A DNA stretch of 64,000 bases, from assembly GCF_017051705.1 (NCBI RefSeq), contig NZ_JAFIDJ010000001.1, forward strand, positions 1,054,001 to 1,118,000, read 5' to 3'. The notes beneath the pieces are model-generated. The model saw nothing but the letters and a program-made list of their open reading frames with translations, had not been told where the DNA came from and did not search any database. Position 1 is the first letter of the stretch. The number at the start of each line of letters is the position of its first letter. The DNA comes from Algoriphagus lutimaris (GTDB taxonomy: Bacteria; Bacteroidota; Bacteroidia; Cytophagales; Cyclobacteriaceae). Shown here one piece after another: positions 52,578 through 60,469 of the stretch. The translations under genes and the position numbers were made by a program.

Positions 52578-53723
52578 ATGGATTTTAGCTGGAGCAAAGA
52601 ACAATTAGAATTACGAGAGAAGGTCAAGAAATTCTCGGAGAATAATCTGAATAAAGACATTTCTCAAAAAGATCGTAATAATATATTTCCAGAAGAAGAA
52701 TGGAAAAAATGTGCTGAGTTTGGGGTTTTGGGTTGGCCTTTTAAAAAGGAATATGGAGGAGGAGGATTTGATTCACTTACTACAGTATTGATGCTCGAAG
52801 GACTAGGCTATGGAAGTAAAGACAATGGACTCCCCTTTTCTCTTAATTCCCAAATTTGGAGTACTCAAGTTGCAATCAATGCTTTTGGAACAGAAGAGCA
52901 AAAACAAAAGTATTTGACTAGATTAATTTCGGGCACAATTGGAGCATTTGGAATAACTGAAGAAGGTTCTGGTTCGGATACTTATGCCTTAGAAATGACT
53001 GCTGAGAAAGTTAAGGGAGGATATATCTTAAATGGAGAAAAGCATTACATCACCTTAGCCCCTATTTGTGAAATAGCAGTTGTGTTTGCTACTACAAATG
53101 TAAAGTTAGGCAAGTGGGGAATTACGGCTTTCATTGTGGATAAAACAATGGAGGGCTTTTCCAGTAGTGACGTTCGGGATAAAGTAGGAATGCGAACAAC
53201 CCCCATGGGAAATCTCTATCTAAAAAACTGTTTTGTACCGGATGAAAACCGATTGGGAAGAGAGGGTTCAGGTTTAAGTCTTTTTAGTTCTGCTATGGAA
53301 TCAGAGCGGGGCTATATCTTTGCAAGTCAGATTGGAAGAATGGAAAAGCAATTAGAATTATCAATTGCTTACGCCAACGAACGCAAATCCTTTGGGCAGA
53401 GCATTGGTAAATATCAATCTATTTCCAACCGTATCGCCAATATGAGACTGAGGCTTGAAACCTCAAAAATGCATCTTTATAAAGTAGCATATTTAGATAA
53501 AAATGATTTGCCTCTAATACGAGAAGCGGCAATGGCTAAACTATACATCAGTGAAGCTTTTGTGGAATCCAGTTTGGATTTTATTAGAATTTTTGGAGCC
53601 AAAGGAGTGGTAACAGAATATGAAGTAGAACGTGATCTTCGAGATGGATTAGGAGGATTGATATACTCTGGAACATCAGATATTCAAAGGAATATTATTG
53701 CTAAATTGGATGGATTACTATGA
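52578..53723 (+). CDS. Acyl-CoA dehydrogenase-fold flavoenzyme, possible prolyl-carrier dehydrogenase
   Basis: A 381-residue enzyme with the full acyl-CoA dehydrogenase fold: FGITEEGSGSD (FAD-binding), GEKHYITLA, the MESERGYIFASQIGRMEKQLE segment and the C-terminal YSGTSDIQRNIIAKL. The C-terminal pattern and the neighbours (adenylation enzyme sharing ATGA with this stop, and a stand-alone carrier) recall PltE, RedW and CloN3, which oxidise L-prolyl-S-carrier to pyrrolyl-2-carboxyl-S-carrier. Ordinary fatty acyl-CoA activity cannot be excluded, but the operon argues for a carrier-bound amino acyl substrate. Confidence 0.85.
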   Translation: MDFSWSKEQLELREKVKKFSENNLNKDISQKDRNNIFPEEEWKKCAEFGVLGWPFKKEYGGGGFDSLTTVLMLEGLGYGSKDNGLPFSLNSQIWSTQVAINAFGTEEQKQKYLTRLISGTIGAFGITEEGSGSDTYALEMTAEKVKGGYILNGEKHYITLAPICEIAVVFATTNVKLGKWGITAFIVDKTMEGFSSSDVRDKVGMRTTPMGNLYLKNCFVPDENRLGREGSGLSLFSSAMESERGYIFASQIGRMEKQLELSIAYANERKSFGQSIGKYQSISNRIANMRLRLETSKMHLYKVAYLDKNDLPLIREAAMAKLYISEAFVESSLDFIRIFGAKGVVTEYEVERDLRDGLGGLIYSGTSDIQRNIIAKLDGLL

Positions 53724-55252
53724 ATTCTACTAGTCAACTGTTAAGTGAACTCATTGCGGTCGGAGCAAAAAAGACTCCGAACAAAATTGCTTTTAAAAGC
53801 GGTGAAGCCCAGATCACCTATCAGGAATTAGAATTTAGAAGCAATCAACTAGCAAATTGGCTTGTAGAAAATCAGGTAAAAAAAGGAGAGCGAGTCGGTA
53901 TTCTGATTGAGAAAAATGCTTTTACAGCCTATGCAATATATGGCATTTTAAAAGCGGGAGCTGTATTGGTGGCCTTAGATCCCAGTCAACCTTCAGAAAG
54001 GCTAAATGCAATTATCGCAGATTGCTCAATTAAAGTAGTAGTCAGCATCCCCTCCCACCAACGAGTTATAGATCAGATTGATAATCAAAATTTTTTAGTA
54101 ATAGGTTCAAATCATGGCGTTTCTTGGGAAAATATATTTCAATTAGCAAGTGCCAACCCTTTGGATTTAGAAATAGAACAAAGCGACCTTGCTTATATCC
54201 TTTATACTTCGGGCTCTACCGGAGAACCAAAAGGAATTGTCCATACACATGCAAGCGGGTTGGCTTATGCTAGGCAATCTACTTTGCTATATGAAGTTTC
54301 TGAAGATGACATCATTGGGAATATAGCTTCTTTGCATTTTGATCAAAGTACATTTGGATACTTTTCAGCAATGTATGCCGGTTGTACTACCTATATTTTC
54401 AATACCAGCGAATTAGTCATGCTTGGGAGTTTTTGTGAAGCGGTAAGATCAAATGGGGTTACCATTTTGTATTCTGTCCCTTCATTATTCATTTCATTGA
54501 TCCAAGGAGGTTTTGATTTAGATTTCCCATCAGTAAGATGGATTAAGTATGGAGGTGAATCCTTTCCAGCAATCAAATTAAACGAGTTATTAAAAAAGGC
54601 TCCAAATGCGAATATTTCGAATGTTTATGGACCTGCCGAAGTGAATCAATGTACTTATTATACTATTTCAGAGCCTATTGAGCCAGATAAAGAAATTCCT
54701 ATTGGTCAGGTTTGGGATAATACAAGCTACTTAATTTTGAATTCGGAAGATCAGCAGGTTGCTCCTGGGGAACAAGGAGAATTTCTAGTTCATTCCGTGA
54801 CTATGATGTCAGGCTATTGGAATAATGATTCCTTGAACCAAAAGTCTTTTTATACCTACAGAAGTGAAGGAAAGGAAGTAAAATATTATCGAACAGGCGA
54901 CTTTGTCTATTTGAACAAAAATAATGAGTTGGTATTTGTAGGCAGAATGGATCGTCAAGTAAAGATTAGTGGCTATAGGATTGAACTTGGAGCCATTGAA
55001 CAGGTATTAATTCAATGCCCAGAAGTAAAGGATGTGGCTGTTTTCACTTGTAAATCAAATGGAATGAGAGAATTATGTGCTGCAATAGTACCAAAGGAAA
55101 AGCCATTAGATAATGATTCATTGAGAAAGAGATTGTTAAAACTACTCCCAAAGACAAGTATTCCAAAACACTTCTATGAAGTTCAATCACTACCCCATTC
55201 AGTCAATGGAAAAGTTCATTACCAAAAGTTGGAAAAACAGTTTTCTAATTAA
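53720..55252 (+). CDS. Stand-alone amino acid adenylation enzyme
   Basis: A 510-residue single A domain: YILYTSGSTGEPKG (A3), NVYGPAEVNQCTYY (A5), YYRTGDFVYL (A7), GRMDRQVKISGYRIELG (A8) and NGKVHYQKL (A10 Lys). The GPAEVNQCTYY form resembles prolyl-carrier ligases such as PltF, RedM and CloN4 (GPTETNVCTYY-like). The hand-read specificity residues are D-Q-F-S-K-G-V-Q-C-K; the conserved first Asp means an alpha-amino acid substrate. I expect it to load the carrier at 56035, with proline or a relative as best guess. Its ATG overlaps the dehydrogenase stop by four bases (ATGA). Confidence 0.9.
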   Translation: MNSTSQLLSELIAVGAKKTPNKIAFKSGEAQITYQELEFRSNQLANWLVENQVKKGERVGILIEKNAFTAYAIYGILKAGAVLVALDPSQPSERLNAIIADCSIKVVVSIPSHQRVIDQIDNQNFLVIGSNHGVSWENIFQLASANPLDLEIEQSDLAYILYTSGSTGEPKGIVHTHASGLAYARQSTLLYEVSEDDIIGNIASLHFDQSTFGYFSAMYAGCTTYIFNTSELVMLGSFCEAVRSNGVTILYSVPSLFISLIQGGFDLDFPSVRWIKYGGESFPAIKLNELLKKAPNANISNVYGPAEVNQCTYYTISEPIEPDKEIPIGQVWDNTSYLILNSEDQQVAPGEQGEFLVHSVTMMSGYWNNDSLNQKSFYTYRSEGKEVKYYRTGDFVYLNKNNELVFVGRMDRQVKISGYRIELGAIEQVLIQCPEVKDVAVFTCKSNGMRELCAAIVPKEKPLDNDSLRKRLLKLLPKTSIPKHFYEVQSLPHSVNGKVHYQKLEKQFSN

Positions 55253-55273
55253 AATAGAAAAGTGAAATAAACT

Positions 55274-56035
55274 ATGCTTAGTCAAGAGCAAATCAATACA
55301 TACCATCATCAAGGCTTCTTACAAATAAGTAATTGGCTGGAGGGAAAAGAATTAGATCAGGTCACCCTTGCTATTGAAAAAATTGAGCAACTAGATGGAC
55401 CCGAATTTTTCAGAGAAAAATCCTCTGGAAAAATCCGGACCATTTTTGCACCCGAAAAATTTGATTCATCCATTCTTGCACTACTTGAAAATTCCTCATT
55501 ACCGAAAATTATTGAGCAGCTTTTGAAGACTGATTTTTATTTATTTCAGTCTAAACTAAACACCAAAAGTAGTCTTGAATCAGGTGTCTGGAGTTGGCAT
55601 CAAGATTTTAAATTTTGGAAAGAAGATGGGATGATTGCTCCAAATGCTCTGACCGTTGCTATCTTGCTGACGGATGTAGATGTAGCAAATGGTCCTATAT
55701 TAGCGATACCATCATCCCAAAATGAAGGAGAAGTGGATTCGTACTTGAATAATCCAGATGGAGTACATGATGAGAATCTGAAATATATGATCACCCAAAA
55801 GACCTTATCGGAAATGGTGAAAAAATATAGCCCCATTATTCCATTTACTGGGAAAGCCGGTGACATTCATATTTTCCATTGTAATTTACTTCATAGCTCT
55901 TATCAAAACATGGGGGTAATTGATAGAAAACTATTAATGTTTACTTTCAACCCAATTGATAATATCAAAGAAGTTTCAGATCCAAGACCTGATTATATGG
56001 TCAAAAGAAACCATAATGCATTAAACCCAAAGTAA
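55274..56035 (+). CDS. PhyH/EctD-like Fe(II)/2-oxoglutarate dioxygenase
   Basis: A 253-residue non-heme iron dioxygenase. The facial triad is visible as His109 and Asp111 in SWHQDFKFW and a distal His207 in HCNLLHSSY, with a 2-oxoglutarate-binding Arg in DRKLLMF. The stretch after the HxD (WKEDGM, then LLTDVDVANGPILAIPSS) is very close in pattern to ectoine hydroxylase EctD, whose relatives also hydroxylate proline-like rings. In this operon it probably hydroxylates the carrier-bound imino acid or the Asn side chain, which would provide a metal ligand such as beta-hydroxy-Asn. It lies 21 bases after the A enzyme, and its stop overlaps the carrier gene by one base. Confidence 0.9.
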   Translation: MLSQEQINTYHHQGFLQISNWLEGKELDQVTLAIEKIEQLDGPEFFREKSSGKIRTIFAPEKFDSSILALLENSSLPKIIEQLLKTDFYLFQSKLNTKSSLESGVWSWHQDFKFWKEDGMIAPNALTVAILLTDVDVANGPILAIPSSQNEGEVDSYLNNPDGVHDENLKYMITQKTLSEMVKKYSPIIPFTGKAGDIHIFHCNLLHSSYQNMGVIDRKLLMFTFNPIDNIKEVSDPRPDYMVKRNHNALNPK

Positions 56036-56262
56036 TGGTAGAAGAAATTACAAATTATATACATGAGGAAATAGACGTCCTTGTCAACCAAGAAGAAGAA
56101 CTATTGAGCAGTGGTTTGATTGATAGCATTACGATTATGAAACTTATTGCTCATTTGGAGGAGAGGTATGAAATTAAAGTTCCACCTCAGGATATGGTGA
56201 TAGAAAATTTTAATACAGTCCTTTCCATTACAGAATATATTGCCCAGCAGCAGAAAAAATAG
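56035..56262 (+). CDS. Stand-alone peptidyl/acyl carrier protein
   Basis: A 75-residue acidic four-helix carrier. The phosphopantetheine attachment Ser31 lies in SGLIDSITIMKL, and the third-helix region VPPQDMVIENFNTVLSI is as in PltL/RedO and D-alanyl carrier proteins. It would be activated by the Sfp-type enzyme at 42875 and loaded by the adenylation enzyme two genes upstream. TAATG coupling with the hydroxylase and only 7 bases to the NRPS suggest tightly linked translation. Confidence 0.93.
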   Translation: MVEEITNYIHEEIDVLVNQEEELLSSGLIDSITIMKLIAHLEERYEIKVPPQDMVIENFNTVLSITEYIAQQQKK

Positions 56263-56269
56263 ATAAAGA

Positions 56270-59200
56270 TTGCAAGTATTAAAAGACTCTATTTCCAGCC
56301 TAACAGGAAGTCAGCAAAGTATTTGGGCTAGTCAAAAGCTGGATCCTGACTCCACTTCAAACTATCTTCCCCATACATTTGAATTTAATGGTGAAATAGT
56401 TCCCTATACTTTTCAATTAGCTTTTAAACACCTGATTGTAAATCATGATTGCCTGAGAACAGTTTTTCTTGAAAATGAAGATTCAGTTGTTGAGCAAATT
56501 GTATTACCCAATTTAGATTTTGATCTTTCTTTCGAGAAGATTCCTAAAGCATCGCTTGATTCTTTCATCAAATCTCGAATTCAAACACCAATTGTCCTTT
56601 CCAAAAGATGCTTCGATTCCATCCTACTAAAAGTAGAAGAGGGAATTTTTATTTGGTATTTGAATATTCACCACATACTTGCAGATGCAACGACCTTTAA
56701 AGTTCTGTTTGAAGCATTAGGGAAGCTTTACGAAGCGGAATTAAAGAAAATTGAAAATGATTCTGGAAATCAAGTCAGCTTTAACGATTATCGGGAGTTT
56801 GAGCAGAAAAAACGAGAAAATAAAAATACCCCAGCTGCTGAATATTGGAAGTCAAAGGGACAAATTCCTGTTAAGGAGTTATCCTTATATGGAAATCTTA
56901 AATCTGAAAATCGATCCAAGGCAAGAAGGGTGAAAATCCCAATAAGTACAAAAATAAAGGGGCTTTTAGAGGAAAAACTAAATACAGAATCCTATAGATC
57001 CTTAAATCCCGACCTAACAAAATTCACCATTTGGTCTACTATTTTTGCTGCCTTTATCTCCAGGATTTCGGGTGAATCTGCCTTACGGATAGGAAGTCCC
57101 TTTCCAAACCGTAACCTCAGTAAATTCAAAAATACAGCTGGCCTGCTCATTGAGGTGTTGCCCGTTGATATTCAGGTAGACACTGAAGACTCCTTCCTAA
57201 GTCTTTTTGGGAAAGTGAGGCAAGAACTATTCGACTTTTTTAAAAATGGCTATCCTGGTGCCCAAACTTTAGAAAGCGTTAGAGGAATTCAAACAGTAGT
57301 AAATTACATCCCCCTTTATTTTGGTGATTTTGGAAAAATTCCAACCATAACTAAATGGCTTTTTTCAGGGCAGATGGACGCAGGTCATCGAATTCGTTTC
57401 CAGGCTTTCGATTTTAATGATCAATCAAACCTTGATTATTATTTCGATATTAATGAAGCTTATTTTACATCTAGCCAAATAGCCCTACTCCCACTCCATT
57501 TTGAAAAGTTGCTTCAGGCATTTATTTCAGATGACAAATCAAAAATTTCGGAGATAAAACTTGTTTCAGATAAGGAGGAAAAGGAGTTAATCGCTAGAGG
57601 TAAAAGCAATAAGGGTACTCCGATAACTTTTGATGAGCTTATTAAACCTGTTTTTGAATGGAATTCAAATGAACCAGCTTTAATATTGGGAGATAAAACC
57701 CTTTCTTACCAAGAACTAAGATCATTGGTGAATAAGGCTGTAGAAATACTTAATCACCAGGGGGTTAAAGAACAGGATATTGTGGTTGTACACAAAGAAA
57801 GATCCTTCGAATATATCATCTCTGTCCTTTCTATTTTAAGGCTTGGAGCCACATTTGTCCCTATGCCTGTGGATCTTCCACAAAGAAGGATGGAAGGAAT
57901 TTTGGCAGATTTGAGTCCTAAATTGATTGTAAGCTCATCATCAGATTTTGGACCCTTTTCATCCATCGATTTAAGGATCAATAATCTTCTTTCTTTCGAA
58001 TTGGCAGATCTAAAACCGGAACTAAAATTAGACCCCAATCGAACCGGATATATTCTTTACACTTCCGGTTCTACAGGCAAACCAAAAGGTGTGGAAATCT
58101 CCCTCAGTTCTTTAGCAAATTATTTAACCGAGGCTAAGAGGATGTACAGCAGTGGTCAGGAAGTACATATGCCTTTCTTTACTTCCATTGGTTTTGATCT
58201 AACGATCACATCTTTATTTCTGCCTTTAATTTCTGGAGGGACCATTCATATTTATCCAGAGAAGAAAAGTGGCCCTGACGTGTCTATTTTGGATGTCATT
58301 AAGAATAGAAGCATCAACACCATTAAGCTTACCCCCTCCCATGCGAGAATAATCCAGGAATCTTCCTTGAAAGAATCGAGGCTCAATACTGTGATTTTGG
58401 GAGGAGAGAATCTTGAGACTAGACTCGCTTCCAGCTTCCAAAAACTACTTCCGGAAGGAGCTGAAATTATTAATGAATATGGTCCTACAGAAGCAACAGT
58501 TGGCTGTATCGTACATAAATTTGATCCGAAAGAAACAGCTACTTCAGTTCCTATAGGAAAACCTATCTCGGGATGTAATTATTACATTTTGGATGAGAAA
58601 TTAAACCCGGTTCCGCAGGGCGTTAAGGGAACCTTATTTCTAGGAGGTGAAGTACTTGCCAAAGGATATTATAATAATCCTCAACGCACAGCTGAATCCT
58701 TTATTAGAAATCCATATCATGAAGATCAAATGATCTATAAAACCGGAGATTTGGTTCGGTTAAATGCCTCTGGCATACTAGAATACTTTGGTAGAATAGA
58801 TGAACAAATAAAGTTGAATGGTGTCAGGCTTGAATCAGCAGAATTGGAGATTTTGCTTTCCGAATTCCCTACCATAGAGGAAGCCCATATAGTCGTTGCT
58901 GATTCCAATGAGGATTTATACCAAGCACCTGATTTTTACTGTAGGAATTGTGGAATTCCATCCAATTATCCTGATGCGTCTTTTAATGAAGAAGGAATCT
59001 GCAATTTGTGTGAATCCTTTGAGGAATATCAGAAAAATGTTTCTTCTTACTTTAAATCCATTGCTAACTTAAAATCAGAGATTTTGGGTTTGGGAGAAAA
59101 CAAAGAGAAGGAATACGATTGTCTGATGCTATTAAGTGGAGGAAAAGACAGTAGTTACGCTTTGGCTAAATTGGTAGAACTTGGGCTTGATGTTTTGGCC

Positions 59201-60388
59201 TGGACGCTTGACAACGGGTTTATTTCAGATAATGCCAAGGAGAATATCAATAATACTGTCAATAAACTTGGGGTCGATCATATTTATGGCAGAACTGATG
59301 CCATGAACGCCATTTTCAGGGATAGTTTAGAAAGACATCAAAACGTGTGTAATGGTTGTTTTAAAACCGTATACACGCTCAGCACCCAACTGGCCCTTGA
59401 AAAAAATATACCGGTGATTGTTACGGGTCTTTCAAGAGGACAATTTTTTGAAACCCGACTCACTGAAGAACTATTCTTAAAGGATCATTTTGATCCGGCA
59501 GATATAGATCAAATCATCCTAGAGACTCGAAAATCCTATCATAGAAGCAAAGATGCAGTGAGTGAGTATTTGGATGTATCGATGTTTGAAACAGACGATG
59601 TTTTTACCAAGGTCTCTTTTGTTGATTTTTATCGATTCAGTGACGTAAGTCTTTCTGAGATGTATGCTTATCTGGAAGAGAAAATTGGGTGGAGAAGACC
59701 AAAGGATACCGGCAGAAGTACGAATTGTATCATAAATGATTTGGGAATTTTTGTTCACAAGCGAAAAAAAGGATACCACAACTATGCATTTCCGTATAGC
59801 TGGGATGTCCGCGTTGGACATAAAAAGCGGGAAGAAACCATAGATGAGTTGAATGATGAGCTGAGTACTGAGGAAATTACCAAGCTCATGCAGGAAATCG
59901 GTATGCAAGAGCATGCCATTCATTCCAAAGAAATCAGGGCCTACTTCAAAGCTTCTTCACAGGTAGATAAAAATGAATTGATGGAATATCTAAAGTCTTT
60001 CCTTCCACCTAACATGATCCCTTCTACTTTTATCCAGGTTGACTCCTTCCCACTCACTTCAAATGGAAAAGTAGATAAGCAGGCACTATTGAGAAGTCAG
60101 ACTAAAAGTACTCCAACAAAGAACAAAGCAATTATAAAACCCAAAAATAAAATTGAAGAGCTTGTACATGGAACCTGGTGTACTGTACTAAAGATGGACA
60201 GTATAGATGTGACAGATTCCTTTATACCATTAGGTGGAAATTCTTTATCAGCGATACGAATCGTTTCTCTTTTGAGCAAAAGGCTAAATCTGGAAATATC
60301 TATTCAAGACTTTTTTGAACAGGATACAATTCGGAAGCTATCAGCATCAATAGAAGTAGAAATCAAGAAACGAATGGGAATTGCATAA
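56270..60388 (+). CDS. NRPS C-A-PCP with a PP-loop (AANH-like) domain inserted in the A domain
   Basis: A 1372-residue synthetase starting at TTG 56270, the only usual start after the in-frame TAA at 56264. Condensation domain about 8-440 (HHILADA, His134, His135, Asp139). A domain from about 455: SGSTGKPKG at 599, NEYGPTE at 735, YKTGDLVR at 823, GRIDEQIKLNG at 841. Then, instead of ~100 residues to A10, about 415 follow. They contain a Cys4 element (Cys891, 894, 911, 914), the PP-loop LSGGKDSS (Ser956-Ser962), CNGC (Cys1027, 1030), and GWRRPKDTGRSTNC. A10 (SNGK, Lys1267) and the carrier (LGGNSL, Ser1325) then resume; there is no TE. The specificity residues DLTKIGEVGK nearly equal the Asn code. 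It is the last gene of the operon and likely the middle module. Confidence 0.93.
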   Translation: MQVLKDSISSLTGSQQSIWASQKLDPDSTSNYLPHTFEFNGEIVPYTFQLAFKHLIVNHDCLRTVFLENEDSVVEQIVLPNLDFDLSFEKIPKASLDSFIKSRIQTPIVLSKRCFDSILLKVEEGIFIWYLNIHHILADATTFKVLFEALGKLYEAELKKIENDSGNQVSFNDYREFEQKKRENKNTPAAEYWKSKGQIPVKELSLYGNLKSENRSKARRVKIPISTKIKGLLEEKLNTESYRSLNPDLTKFTIWSTIFAAFISRISGESALRIGSPFPNRNLSKFKNTAGLLIEVLPVDIQVDTEDSFLSLFGKVRQELFDFFKNGYPGAQTLESVRGIQTVVNYIPLYFGDFGKIPTITKWLFSGQMDAGHRIRFQAFDFNDQSNLDYYFDINEAYFTSSQIALLPLHFEKLLQAFISDDKSKISEIKLVSDKEEKELIARGKSNKGTPITFDELIKPVFEWNSNEPALILGDKTLSYQELRSLVNKAVEILNHQGVKEQDIVVVHKERSFEYIISVLSILRLGATFVPMPVDLPQRRMEGILADLSPKLIVSSSSDFGPFSSIDLRINNLLSFELADLKPELKLDPNRTGYILYTSGSTGKPKGVEISLSSLANYLTEAKRMYSSGQEVHMPFFTSIGFDLTITSLFLPLISGGTIHIYPEKKSGPDVSILDVIKNRSINTIKLTPSHARIIQESSLKESRLNTVILGGENLETRLASSFQKLLPEGAEIINEYGPTEATVGCIVHKFDPKETATSVPIGKPISGCNYYILDEKLNPVPQGVKGTLFLGGEVLAKGYYNNPQRTAESFIRNPYHEDQMIYKTGDLVRLNASGILEYFGRIDEQIKLNGVRLESAELEILLSEFPTIEEAHIVVADSNEDLYQAPDFYCRNCGIPSNYPDASFNEEGICNLCESFEEYQKNVSSYFKSIANLKSEILGLGENKEKEYDCLMLLSGGKDSSYALAKLVELGLDVLAWTLDNGFISDNAKENINNTVNKLGVDHIYGRTDAMNAIFRDSLERHQNVCNGCFKTVYTLSTQLALEKNIPVIVTGLSRGQFFETRLTEELFLKDHFDPADIDQIILETRKSYHRSKDAVSEYLDVSMFETDDVFTKVSFVDFYRFSDVSLSEMYAYLEEKIGWRRPKDTGRSTNCIINDLGIFVHKRKKGYHNYAFPYSWDVRVGHKKREETIDELNDELSTEEITKLMQEIGMQEHAIHSKEIRAYFKASSQVDKNELMEYLKSFLPPNMIPSTFIQVDSFPLTSNGKVDKQALLRSQTKSTPTKNKAIIKPKNKIEELVHGTWCTVLKMDSIDVTDSFIPLGGNSLSAIRIVSLLSKRLNLEISIQDFFEQDTIRKLSASIEVEIKKRMGIA

Positions 60389-60469
60389 GCTACTAATTTT
60401 GAATTTTGAGGTTTCATTTTTTTTCACTGTCAAAAAATATGTGTTGAAAAGTTTTAGCTTTGAAACTTT

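Noticed and set aside
59519-59923. 134-codon open frame on the minus strand inside the second NRPS
   Set aside because: It lies wholly antisense to a domain with clear PP-loop motifs, and its product resembles nothing; it is a shadow frame.
60455-60462. TAGCTTTG before the DASS transporter as a promoter
   Set aside because: It matches the -7 element exactly, but no TTG lies at the right distance upstream and it would leave almost no leader; kept only as a remark.
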